21,773 bases of DNA from a virus, in the IMG/VR virus record IMGVR_UViG_3300005356_000020, positions 1-21,773 of that record; one strand, given 5' to 3'. The number at the start of each line of letters is the position of its first letter. The stretch's first letter is position 1. Shown one piece after another: positions 1-6,366 of this stretch. Made by a program: the position numbers and the translations under genes. Below the pieces are notes generated by a model. It was given only the letters and a program-made list of their open reading frames with translations, made no database searches and was not told the DNA's origin.

Positions 1-457
1 TTCCGTTTTTCTTCACGATTTCTTCGAGCTGTTCCCACCGCACTTGCCAGACCGATTCACGCGCGTTCAGGCAGTTCTGCTGGTCCTGCGCCAACGTAAT
101 GACCCGACCTAGCGCCTCTGTGGCCTGAGCAACGCGCTCCTGGGTTTGTAGCGATACCGTCGACACAGCCTGCAGAGTCTCGGTCCGGACGGTTATGGCC
201 TGCGCGAGCTTTTCGTTGGCGGACGTACCTTCAGCGAAAACGCGTATGTAGCCCCTCGCTTCGTCAACGCGCTTCTCTTGCAGTTGGTCGCGAAGGTCAG
301 ATGCTTTCTGAGTTTGGATGGTGCAGTTCTCCACAAGCGACTGCCCCCGCATGTAGAGGAGGTAGCAGACCACGAGCAGGATCGCCGAAAGCAGCCAGCC
401 CGCGCCCTGAGAGGCGAGCTGCTTAATCAGCTCGGCGCCGAGTGTGGTCGGGTCCAC
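1..457 (-). CDS. Spanin-like membrane protein with one TM segment, partial (runs off left edge)
   Basis: This is an open minus-strand frame of 152 codons that continues past base 1. The proposed start is a GTG at 457, 9 nt after the stop of the upstream gene, with a weak GAGA element 8 nt or more before it. The protein begins with a short polar stretch, then one hydrophobic segment at about residues 20-36 (WLLSAILLVVCYLLYM). A long hydrophilic region follows, rich in Gln, Glu and Ala and probably helical or coiled coil (for example AQAITVRTETLQAVSTVSL). One N-terminal membrane anchor followed by a periplasmic coiled coil, last in a lysis cassette, is the usual build of an Rz-type inner-membrane spanin. 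A single-segment holin is the other option. The C-terminus and any embedded Rz1 partner lie outside the window, so the role is inferred from topology and position, not from a recognised family motif. Confidence 0.72.
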   Translation of the reverse strand, partial: MDPTTLGAELIKQLASQGAGWLLSAILLVVCYLLYMRGQSLVENCTIQTQKASDLRDQLQEKRVDEARGYIRVFAEGTSANEKLAQAITVRTETLQAVSTVSLQTQERVAQATEALGRVITLAQDQQNCLNARESVWQVRWEQLEEIVKKNG

Positions 458-466
458 GGCACGATC

Positions 467-928
467 TCAAGCGATCCGGCGCGTCGCCCGCCGCCGGCCG
501 ATCCAACCCACGGCGCTGCCAAGGACGCCGCAGACCACGAACGCCGCCACGACGGCATCCCGCACGAGTCCCTGCCGCATGAAGAGGAGGAGTAGTAGCG
601 CCGCCGTGTTGGACACGAACGCGATGGTCGATCCGCGCAGGCCAGCCGACTCGAACCACCGCTTGGGCGGCATCTTCACTTCGAGCGCCCCGAGACACTC
701 GTGCTTGGCGGCTTCATCCCGCGCGGCATCCAAGAGTAGCTGCCGGTTCCGCTCGCTCAGGAAGACGTTCTGGCTGATCCTCGCGCGCTCGATGGAATCG
801 AAGATGATCGCGCGGACATACTTCTGCACGTAGTCGCATCGCCCGGCGGGGTCCTCGGCCACTAGAGCCTCCCATGCCTCACGAATCCGCGGGCTCAACT
901 GTGATAGGTCCAGAGCTAGGCTCGCCAT
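467..928 (-). CDS. Putative holin: lysis-cassette protein with two C-terminal membrane segments
   Basis: The protein has 153 aa and starts with ATG at 928, where it reads MASLALDLSQ. A longer frame to 1126 exists but is Arg/Ser/Pro-rich shadow sequence lying inside the upstream gene. The N-terminal 90 residues are soluble and charged. Two hydrophobic segments follow at about 99-117 (STIAFVSNTAALLLLLFM) and 123-143 (VVAAFVVCGVLGSAVGWIG), with a very basic tail (GRRRATRRIA). A helical hairpin with a positive C-terminus beside an endolysin fits a class II-type holin. The large soluble N-terminal domain is unusual for one, so this could also be another membrane-associated lysis regulator. It overlaps the end of the peptidoglycan-binding gene by 50 nt, which suggests coupled translation, and lies 9 nt before the spanin-like gene. 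I do not recognise a named family. Confidence 0.7.
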   Translation of the reverse strand: MASLALDLSQLSPRIREAWEALVAEDPAGRCDYVQKYVRAIIFDSIERARISQNVFLSERNRQLLLDAARDEAAKHECLGALEVKMPPKRWFESAGLRGSTIAFVSNTAALLLLLFMRQGLVRDAVVAAFVVCGVLGSAVGWIGRRRATRRIA

Positions 929-1496
929 TGTGTAGTCCAGTTCGTTCGGCTTCCAACCGGGCCTGCTTAATCGTTCCGGCCTTGATGGACAGGAACAGGC
1001 CGACGACTGCGACAACGGCGGGCCACGCCCAGGTCGGGATCCATTCGAGGAGCGGCCGCACCGAGTCCGCCATCTTCGAGGCCTCCTCCCAATGGTTGGC
1101 GACGAAGGTAACCAGCGCGATGGCACCGGACAAACAGGTCAGCAGCAGCGAGCCGATGGAGACCTTGTCCGCAGCTTTGATCGTCTTGCTGCCTTCGGCC
1201 CGCAATTCATTCACGGTGACCGACGCCCGCTCCGGCGAAATCTCCCGCCGGTTCTTCTCGGACTTCATCGCCTCCCGCGTGGCCTCGTCATACTGGCCGG
1301 TGACCGGGATTCCGGCCTGCGCTTGCAGAGAGGCGATTGCGCCCGTTGTAGACGGTCCCCAGCGGCCATCCACCTTTCCGACGGTGTGATAGCCCATCTC
1401 GCGCAAACGGCTCTGTACGAGCTCTATTTCGGGTTTGCTGAGGTCGCCAGGCGGCGGGAGGGCTGAGGCGTAGACAGGAAGGTCTAGCGGGGTCAC
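879..1496 (-). CDS. Peptidoglycan-binding domain protein with two membrane segments (holin-like candidate)
   Basis: The protein has 205 aa and starts with GTG at 1496, overlapping the endolysin stop in a GTGA motif (4 bp). Residues about 18-76 match the PG_binding_1 repeat: the motif LVQSRLREMGY, then VDGRWGPSTTGAIASLQ, then GIPVTGQYDEATREAM. A linker is followed by two hydrophobic segments at about 113-133 (SIGSLLLTCLSGAIALVTFV) and 156-172 (WAWPAVVAVVGLFLSI) and a polar tail. PG_binding_1 domains normally ride on cell-wall hydrolases, but no hydrolase domain is present here. The protein looks like a membrane-anchored wall-binding module. It may act as the holin, place the endolysin at the wall, or do both. 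The domain call is from sequence motifs. The lysis role is inferred from position between the endolysin and a second membrane protein. Confidence 0.82.
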   Translation of the reverse strand: MTPLDLPVYASALPPPGDLSKPEIELVQSRLREMGYHTVGKVDGRWGPSTTGAIASLQAQAGIPVTGQYDEATREAMKSEKNRREISPERASVTVNELRAEGSKTIKAADKVSIGSLLLTCLSGAIALVTFVANHWEEASKMADSVRPLLEWIPTWAWPAVVAVVGLFLSIKAGTIKQARLEAERTGLHNGEPSSGPITVEPADS

Positions 1497-2077
1497 GGGA
1501 GGGCTCCTGCGCTGGCGGCGGAGATGGCCGCAATCCGCGCCTCAAGCTCCGCCAGGCGCTTGTCGGTGGCCTCCTTGTAGGCGGCGAGATCCGCCTTCAG
1601 CGCGGCCAGCGGATCAATCGGCGGAGTCACAGGCGGTTTGACCGTGCGATAGAGGGCCAGGGCCTTCTCGGCGAACTTCACCCGCGCCGGCCAGTTCTTG
1701 ACACCGGCCCGCTCGAAGGCGGCCTCAAATGTCTCAGCGGCAGCCTTTGCTGTCGTGGTGAGCTTCAGCTTCTGAATAGAAGCCTTCTCGCTGGTTTGAA
1801 GCTCATGCAAGAGGTAGCCATAGTTGGCCTCGTAGCTCGTGATGGCGAGCTTCTTGGCCTTCGCCCAGTTCTCGAATGCCACCCGGCGCGGTCCGGTCCA
1901 TTGCGCGACTCCAAAGCCGCCGCGACCCGACACCGGGTTCTTCTCCTGGATGGCGAGGAGGCCACTTTCCGCCGCTAGGTTCCCGACGATCCCAGCAGCC
2001 TGCTCCTCTGTGAGGTCCAGGTCGCGAATGAGGTCGGACATATAGCGCGGAGCCAAATTCGTGAAAGCGTCTGCCAT
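1493..2077 (-). CDS. Endolysin, phage tail-lysozyme-type peptidoglycan hydrolase
   Basis: The protein has 194 aa, with ATG at 2077. Residues about 20-130 resemble the Phage_lysozyme2 (tail lysozyme) family. It shows LTEEQAAGIVGNLAAESGL, with the candidate catalytic acid at Glu37 in AAES, followed by GGFGVAQWTGPRR at residues 53-65. It would cleave the glycan backbone of peptidoglycan at the end of infection. A Pro-rich hinge (VKPPVTPPIDP) leads to a helical, probably coiled-coil tail (about 153-188). There is no signal peptide, so it needs a holin to leave the cytoplasm. It is the first gene of the lysis cassette, and the next gene overlaps it by 4 bp. No convincing ribosome-binding site precedes the start. 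The same domain can also occur as a tail-associated enzyme, but the free-standing form and membrane-protein neighbours favour an endolysin. Confidence 0.88.
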   Translation of the reverse strand: MADAFTNLAPRYMSDLIRDLDLTEEQAAGIVGNLAAESGLLAIQEKNPVSGRGGFGVAQWTGPRRVAFENWAKAKKLAITSYEANYGYLLHELQTSEKASIQKLKLTTTAKAAAETFEAAFERAGVKNWPARVKFAEKALALYRTVKPPVTPPIDPLAALKADLAAYKEATDKRLAELEARIAAISAASAGALP

Positions 2078-2101
2078 GGGTCACCAGTCGAAGTCGCGGC
2101 G

Positions 2102-2130
2102 ACCTTAGATGTTCGTCGCGTTGCGGACAA
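2102..2130 (-). promoter_or_regulatory. Possible minus-strand promoter upstream of the endolysin
   Basis: Read on the minus strand, TTGTCC (2125-2130) and TAAGGT (2102-2107) are separated by exactly 17 bp. The -35 matches the sigma-70 consensus at 4 of 6 positions, the -10 at only 3 of 6. It lies in the 126-bp gap between the divergent endolysin and the plus-strand 98-aa gene, where a promoter for the lysis genes is needed if the tail transcript does not reach them. The evidence is weak and by eye. Confidence 0.25.
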
Positions 2131-2145
2131 ATCTTCAGCGGGAGC

Positions 2146-2174
2146 TTGCCGACACACCTGCGCCGGGATAGCGT
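2146..2174 (+). promoter_or_regulatory. Possible plus-strand promoter for the 98-aa gene
   Basis: TTGCCG (2146-2151) and TAGCGT (2169-2174) are 17 bp apart and would start transcription about 20-25 nt before the ATG at 2204. The -35 is 4 of 6 to consensus and the -10 is 3 of 6. Because the downstream gene faces against all the tail genes it must have its own promoter. This is the best-placed candidate in the gap, but the match is weak. Confidence 0.28.
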
Positions 2175-2203
2175 CAGGCCCTCACCCTCAAGAGGATTAC
2201 GCA

Positions 2204-2500
2204 ATGCCAGACACTATCCCCGTCTCATTCAGAGGCGAACCGCTGGACCTGCCCAAGTGCGCAGCGGCGGATCACTTCAACATTCAGCCCACGCAAGAGC
2301 TGACCAACAACCTGCTGTGGTCTCTGGCCGACCTGATGCGGAAGGACGCCGACCCGCAGGTGGCCGAGCGGGGAGAACAGCTTTGGAGGCAGTTCGCTCT
2401 CCCCGACGACCCAAAGGTCTTCTCTGGCCTGGATTTCAGTCACATGGCTTCTGCAGTGGAGGCCGCCAAGGCCGATCGCTCGGACGTGAAAGTCGGCTAG
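2204..2500 (+). CDS. Hypothetical 98-aa protein, opposite strand, between tailspike and lysis genes
   Basis: I do not recognise the family. The gene is on the plus strand, unlike nearly everything else. A good ribosome-binding site (AGAGGA at 2191-2196) lies 7 nt before the ATG. The protein is soluble with no membrane segment or signal peptide. It opens with a short beta-like stretch (IPVSFRGEPLDLP) and is then mostly helical, with acidic and basic residues mixed (LTNNLLWSLADLMRKDADP, VAERGEQLWRQFALPDDPKV). It contains one Cys and no metal-binding cluster. Its stop codon ends one base before the stop of the convergent tailspike gene, so there is no room for a terminator between them. Independent expression suggests a moron or regulatory gene carried in the late region. 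Function is unknown. Confidence 0.78.
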   Translation: MPDTIPVSFRGEPLDLPKCAAADHFNIQPTQELTNNLLWSLADLMRKDADPQVAERGEQLWRQFALPDDPKVFSGLDFSHMASAVEAAKADRSDVKVG

Positions 2501-2501
2501 G

Positions 2502-5500
2502 CTACTTCCGCACGCGAAGAAAAAGCGTGATCTGGTTGAGCCCGAGCGTCGCGGAGCCGGTGTTGACGATGTTGTAGTGGAGCACCCCGCCGAACTGCAG
2601 CTGTGCCTCAATCCGGCAGTGCTGATCGTTGTCGTTGCCCGCGACCGACGCACGGGTCATGGCGATGGTCAGCTCGTCGCTCGCGCCAATCCCCGAGGTG
2701 CTCCCGGTCCATGTCTGCCAGCCGGTTTGACCGCCGGCTGGGACAGCCGACAGGGTAATCGGGCCGATCGAGCGCAGATCCTCGATCTGGCCGAAATTGG
2801 CCCATGTCTTCGAGGCGTTGGCCGCCCCGCCCGTCAGGACAGCCCGGCCAACCCATCCCCCTTTAACAAGCGCGCCCGGGTCGTCGGTTGGATACCCAGC
2901 ACCACCGTCTTGCTTCTCGTACCAGGCAATGTCACCGACTCCGAGCTTCAATTCATTGAGGTGCTCAGACTTGGTGACGACCTGCCGTCTGAGCTGCCAC
3001 CCGAACGACAGAGGGTTGGCAAGCGCGAAATAGGGAAAGACATGCAGGCCGCCTTCTGGGGCTTGGCCAGAGCCGTCCTGGCCAAGACCAGAGCTGTTTC
3101 CCCCGGTGAGGGCGAAGATGTAATTGCGCGGGTTCGTGTCGGACCCTGCGCGGTGGACAAGATTGTCGCCCTCGATCTGCCTTTTCAGCGACATCGACCA
3201 GCCCGAGGCCGACATCCTGTCGAAATACATCGTGTTGTTTTCGGAGCTGGCGAGGGAGTAGTTTAGCGTTTGGCGCGTGGTCGCGTCCGAGTAAAAGGTG
3301 CGGCTGATATTCAGGTCGCCGAGGAACGTATTGCCGGTCCACATGACCGCATACATCCCCGGAAGGTAGCCCGATCCGAGCGAGTTACCCGCAACGAAAG
3401 CCTGGCGACAATAAATCTGCGTGCACCCCTGCCCGCCCTCGGCATACGAGCCGATCAGGACCGAGCAGTTGTTGACGCCCGCGATGTAGTAGGCACCACC
3501 GTCCTTGTAGTACCCAATCTGCTGGTTCGGAATCCAGTCCTTGCCGTTGGGCGCTATGCCTGTCGAGTAGAGAACCCAGACCTGCTCGTTCGTCCCCGGC
3601 ACGGTGTCGACATAAGCCTGCCAGTAGTCCGGGCAGTTGGTAAACTCGTAGCTCGCGCGAGGCGTATAAGTGTTGCCTCCGTAATAGACCCAGACGCCCT
3701 GGCGGTAGAAACCAAGGTAGCCGTGCCCATAAGGGCTGTTCGCGTTGTCCGTGCCGTGGATGCCGCTCCAGTGGTTACCCAAGAAGGAGATCTCCTCCAT
3801 GGTCCACCAGCCGTTATAATTGAACTCCGAGTTGATCACCGTCCCTGCGTTCGAGTCTGGGCCGTGAACACGGATGCCCGAACCGCCGCACCATTGGACC
3901 GTGGTGTTTTGGACGCGGAAGCAGTTGGCGTTACCCGCCGGGTACCCGTTGCCGAGCGCCTTCGGATTGTCGGTCGCGGCCGAGCAGCTCGTGACCACGT
4001 AAATTCCGTGGCAGGGAAAGCTGCCGACAAACACGTTGTCCAGCGTCACGCGCACACGCATGATGATGCCGTGCGCGAGCGGCCTCATATCCTTGTTGGT
4101 GTCCGACTCCGAGAAAATGGCGATGCCCTGGAGCATCGAGCCGGCCGAATGCGTCGCCCTTGCCGGACTCACAAGCACCTGATTGGTGGCGCTGTCGCCG
4201 TCTGTGTTGACGTAGTGAAAAATCAGGCCGCATTGGCCGAGCGGGAACGCCCACACGCTCTTTTGCCAATTCGTCTGCGTTCCCTCGCCGACGATCTTAA
4301 CGACGCCCTTCGTGACCGTGATCGCCTTCTGAAAAGCGTACCACCCCGACTGGACGCGCAGGGTCCGGTAGGGCGAATAGAAGCCGTAGTTAATGAGATC
4401 GTGATAGGCTTCCCATGCCGCTTGGTTCTGTGCCGCGCCCGTCGTGTAGTTGCCATATCCCGACGAGATGGTGCCCAAAGCGTCGAAGTCGACCACGCCA
4501 TCCGTGCTGACAAGTTGCCACCACGAGCCGCCGGACACGTTCGTATCGCCAGCGGCATGGATAAACGCCGGGTTTGTATCATACGGAGCGCTCGGCGCTC
4601 CCGACATGCGCGCATATTTTGCGCCGCCGCGCGTGTCCGAAACCGTATGGTCGAAGCACCCTGTTTCGATGTGCTTGATCGTGAGCGGAATATCTGTCGC
4701 GGCAGCCACGGCTGCGCGATCCTGAAACCAATAGCCGCCCGCCGGGCCTGGCGCTCCGGTCGCGCCCTGTGCGCCTGAGCCCGAGGCACCAATGGTCACA
4801 TCAAGCCGGTCCTGGCCGGTATTGTCGCTGAGGGTGATGGCGACGTTGCTGCCTTCGATCAGGTTGATGGCTTTGCGCGTCCCGATCAGCGTTCCCGACT
4901 TCAGAACGCCCACGCGCTGCTGGGTCGTGTTCGGAAGGACCGCAAGGGATACCGTGCCGGCGCTATCGTCGTAGGTTGCGTCAATCGTGGCGGTGTCGAC
5001 GAGCATCGCGCCCACGACGTCCTGGACCGCCTCTGCGTCGAGCGCACCGCCGCCGCCCCCGCCGCCCGCTGCTGTCGCGGCGGCGTCCCACGAACTATAG
5101 CCGGACGGCAACCACGAGCTTGTCGCGAAGTCAGCCGTTACGGAGCGATTGCCGGCGCCCTGCAGTTCCAGGACTGGAAGGATTGTCCCGGTCGGCACCG
5201 TAATGGCGTTCGTGCCGCTGACCGGGTTCCCGGTGTTGCCGTCGAACCCATAATACGTGGTCCCGTCGTAGCTGTACCAGGCCTTTCGGGCGTCGAGGTC
5301 TACAACCCAATACACCGCTGTCGTGGGGCCGGGATGCCCGGTGCCGAAGCTGCCATCTGCGCCGAGGAAAACGCTGGAGCTGTCGGTGTGTGGGTACAGG
5401 CCGACTGAGCCCGTGTGGCCGGCGTAGCTGGGCGTTGCCCCTTGCTTCAGCAGCCCGTTGCCGATCTCGCCGCCCGCGAGCGTCAGCTTAAAGCCGGCCT

Positions 5501-6281
5501 TTCCGCTCGAGAGGCCCTGCGTGCCATAAACCCAGGTGCGACTGGTCTGCGTCCCTGTCGCCGCAGTCAGATTGCCATTGCTAAGCGTGACATCGGGATC
5601 GGCTGTCGCTGGGTTCCAGGTTGTTGAGACTGAGACCGCATTCCCTGGAGCCGCGCTCGCGGAGATGGTGATGTCAACGCGATCCGAGCCGGCGTTGTCG
5701 GCCGTCGCGATCGTGACATTCGACCCCTGAATCAGGTTGATGGTCTGGCGCGTTCCGATGGCCGTACCGCCCTTCTGGACGGCGACCTTCTGCTGGCTGG
5801 TGTTCGGCTTGACCGCGAGGGAGACCGTCCCGGCATTGTCGTCGTACGTGGCGTCGATGGTCGCGGTATCGACCACCATGGCGCCCACGACGTCCTGGAC
5901 GGCTTCCGTGTCGAGCCCGCCACCACCACCGCTACCACCGGCGGCTGCCGCAATGGTCACGTCGACCCGTTCGGAGCCGGCGTTGTCCACCACCGTCAGT
6001 GTGGCGTTCGCGCCCTGGACGAAGTTAATCGCCTGCCGGGTGCCGATCAGCGCGCCGTTCTTGAGGACCCCGACCTTCTCCTGCACCGAGTTCGGCTTGA
6101 CGATGAGGGTCAGGAGATTCCCGTTGTCGTCATAGACTGCGTCGACGGTAGAGGAGTCTTGGATGAGAGCCCCGACCCGATCGTCAACGGCCTCGGCCAG
6201 GCCCGACACATTGGCGGCAGCAACCGACCCGCCTGACCCGCCACCGCTGGACCCAAAGATGACATCGGAGAGTCGGGTCAT
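2502..6281 (-). CDS. Giant mosaic tailspike: repeat stalk, SPRY-like domain, collagen-like stretch, beta-helix
   Basis: The protein has 1259 aa, with ATG at 6281 and an AAGAGG ribosome-binding site 5 nt upstream. A Gly/Ser-rich N-terminus leads to three copies of an 84-87-residue module (about 24-110, 123-206 and 414-497). The copies share a GTRxxINxxxGxNxxxxxxDN core and end in RxDVTI or RVDITI. Between copies 2 and 3 lies a domain of about 185 residues (213-398) with SPRY/B30.2 character, including SSGKAGFKLTLAGG, GSVGLYP and VYWVVDLDARKAWYSYDG. Poly-Gly linkers and four Gly-X-Y triplets (503-514) precede a long region that reads as a right-handed beta-helix of the pectate-lyase type, with rungs such as HGIIMRVRVTLDNVFVGSF and GSGIRVHG. 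The final ~80 residues look like a beta-rich trimerisation or cap domain. It probably binds and depolymerises a surface glycan. No catalytic residues can be assigned by eye. It lies at the end of the tail operon and is convergent with the 98-aa plus-strand gene. Confidence 0.9.
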   Translation of the reverse strand: MTRLSDVIFGSSGGGSGGSVAAANVSGLAEAVDDRVGALIQDSSTVDAVYDDNGNLLTLIVKPNSVQEKVGVLKNGALIGTRQAINFVQGANATLTVVDNAGSERVDVTIAAAAGGSGGGGGLDTEAVQDVVGAMVVDTATIDATYDDNAGTVSLAVKPNTSQQKVAVQKGGTAIGTRQTINLIQGSNVTIATADNAGSDRVDITISASAAPGNAVSVSTTWNPATADPDVTLSNGNLTAATGTQTSRTWVYGTQGLSSGKAGFKLTLAGGEIGNGLLKQGATPSYAGHTGSVGLYPHTDSSSVFLGADGSFGTGHPGPTTAVYWVVDLDARKAWYSYDGTTYYGFDGNTGNPVSGTNAITVPTGTILPVLELQGAGNRSVTADFATSSWLPSGYSSWDAAATAAGGGGGGGALDAEAVQDVVGAMLVDTATIDATYDDSAGTVSLAVLPNTTQQRVGVLKSGTLIGTRKAINLIEGSNVAITLSDNTGQDRLDVTIGASGSGAQGATGAPGPAGGYWFQDRAAVAAATDIPLTIKHIETGCFDHTVSDTRGGAKYARMSGAPSAPYDTNPAFIHAAGDTNVSGGSWWQLVSTDGVVDFDALGTISSGYGNYTTGAAQNQAAWEAYHDLINYGFYSPYRTLRVQSGWYAFQKAITVTKGVVKIVGEGTQTNWQKSVWAFPLGQCGLIFHYVNTDGDSATNQVLVSPARATHSAGSMLQGIAIFSESDTNKDMRPLAHGIIMRVRVTLDNVFVGSFPCHGIYVVTSCSAATDNPKALGNGYPAGNANCFRVQNTTVQWCGGSGIRVHGPDSNAGTVINSEFNYNGWWTMEEISFLGNHWSGIHGTDNANSPYGHGYLGFYRQGVWVYYGGNTYTPRASYEFTNCPDYWQAYVDTVPGTNEQVWVLYSTGIAPNGKDWIPNQQIGYYKDGGAYYIAGVNNCSVLIGSYAEGGQGCTQIYCRQAFVAGNSLGSGYLPGMYAVMWTGNTFLGDLNISRTFYSDATTRQTLNYSLASSENNTMYFDRMSASGWSMSLKRQIEGDNLVHRAGSDTNPRNYIFALTGGNSSGLGQDGSGQAPEGGLHVFPYFALANPLSFGWQLRRQVVTKSEHLNELKLGVGDIAWYEKQDGGAGYPTDDPGALVKGGWVGRAVLTGGAANASKTWANFGQIEDLRSIGPITLSAVPAGGQTGWQTWTGSTSGIGASDELTIAMTRASVAGNDNDQHCRIEAQLQFGGVLHYNIVNTGSATLGLNQITLFLRVRK
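4740..4775 (-). repeat. Short collagen-like Gly-X-Y stretch in the tailspike
   Basis: Residues 503-514 of the tailspike read GAQGATGAPGPA, four Gly-X-Y triplets directly after the third stalk module and just before the beta-helix. Collagen-like segments are common in phage fibres, where they support trimer formation. Four triplets is very short, so this may be only a flexible hinge. Confidence 0.6.
4791..5042 (-). repeat. Tailspike stalk module, copy 3
   Basis: This is an 84-residue unit (residues 414-497) beginning LDAEAVQDVVGAMLVDTATI and ending RLDVTI. It is very close to copy 2 in protein sequence. The DNA retains a block of 20 identical bases (5008-5027 here against 5881-5900 in copy 2). 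It is separated from copy 2 by the SPRY-like domain. Confidence 0.88.
5088..5645 (-). other. SPRY/B30.2-like domain inserted in the tailspike stalk
   Basis: This segment encodes residues about 213-398. The order of features is typical of SPRY folds: an opening TWNP and VTLSNGNLTA strand, the SSGKAGFKL turn-and-strand, a GLYPHTDSS loop, VYWVVDLDARKAWYSYDG (the strand pair of 'virtual' body plus label), and a closing hydrophobic strand ILPVLELQGAG. SPRY domains bind proteins or glycans. In phage spikes such inserted domains are plausible adhesins. The assignment is by pattern only; another jelly-roll fold is possible. Confidence 0.65.
5664..5915 (-). repeat. Tailspike stalk module, copy 2
   Basis: This is an 84-residue unit (residues 123-206) beginning LDTEAVQDVVGAMVVDTATI, with core GTRQTINLIQGSNVTI, ending RVDITI. 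It is flanked on its N-terminal side by a Gly-rich linker (GGSGGGGG). It is the closest relative of copy 3. Confidence 0.88.
5952..6212 (-). repeat. Tailspike stalk module, copy 1 (most diverged)
   Basis: This is an 87-residue unit (residues about 24-110) with VSGLAEAVDDRVGALIQDSS at its start, GTRQAINFVQGANATLTVVD in the core and RVDVTI at the end. It keeps the same order of motifs as copies 2 and 3 but is more diverged, which suggests that copies 2 and 3 duplicated later. Confidence 0.85.
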
Positions 6282-6282
6282 A

Positions 6283-6306
6283 GAAGCCTCTTGTCTTGAA
6301 GGCTTC
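6283..6306 (-). promoter_or_regulatory. Hairpin overlapping the tailspike ribosome-binding site
   Basis: Arms GAAGCCT (6283-6289) and AGGCTTC (6300-6306) are perfect complements around a 10-nt loop. In the minus-strand mRNA the 3' arm contains most of the AAGAGG ribosome-binding site and ends 1 nt before the ATG at 6281. Folding would hide the site, so it could lower or regulate translation of the spike. It is seen directly in sequence; the regulatory effect is inferred. Confidence 0.45.
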
Positions 6307-6330
6307 CCGACCTATTCGTTCAGAAGGGTA

Positions 6331-6360
6331 TTGACGACTCAGCGCCGATGTGGCGACAAA
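6331..6360 (+). promoter_or_regulatory. Possible plus-strand promoter for the 35-aa ORF (would give a leaderless mRNA)
   Basis: TTGACG (6331-6336) matches the -35 consensus at 5 of 6 positions. GACAAA (6355-6360) is a weak -10 at 18-bp spacing. Transcription would start about 6-7 nt later, at or beside the ATG at 6367, so the message would have almost no leader. This fits the absence of a ribosome-binding site before that ATG. It remains a by-eye prediction. Confidence 0.3.
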
Positions 6361-6366
6361 GCGCGC

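Noticed and set aside
467-1126. Longer start for the two-membrane-segment lysis protein (219 residues)
   Set aside because: The first 66 residues are Arg/Ser/Pro-rich and overlap the peptidoglycan-binding gene by about 250 nt; the ATG at 928 is the natural start.
3270-4778. 502-residue plus-strand open frame opposite the tailspike
   Set aside because: It lies fully antisense to a confidently coding gene, is rich in Arg, Ala and Val with no recognisable motif, and has no ribosome-binding site. Long antisense frames are expected in GC-rich coding DNA.
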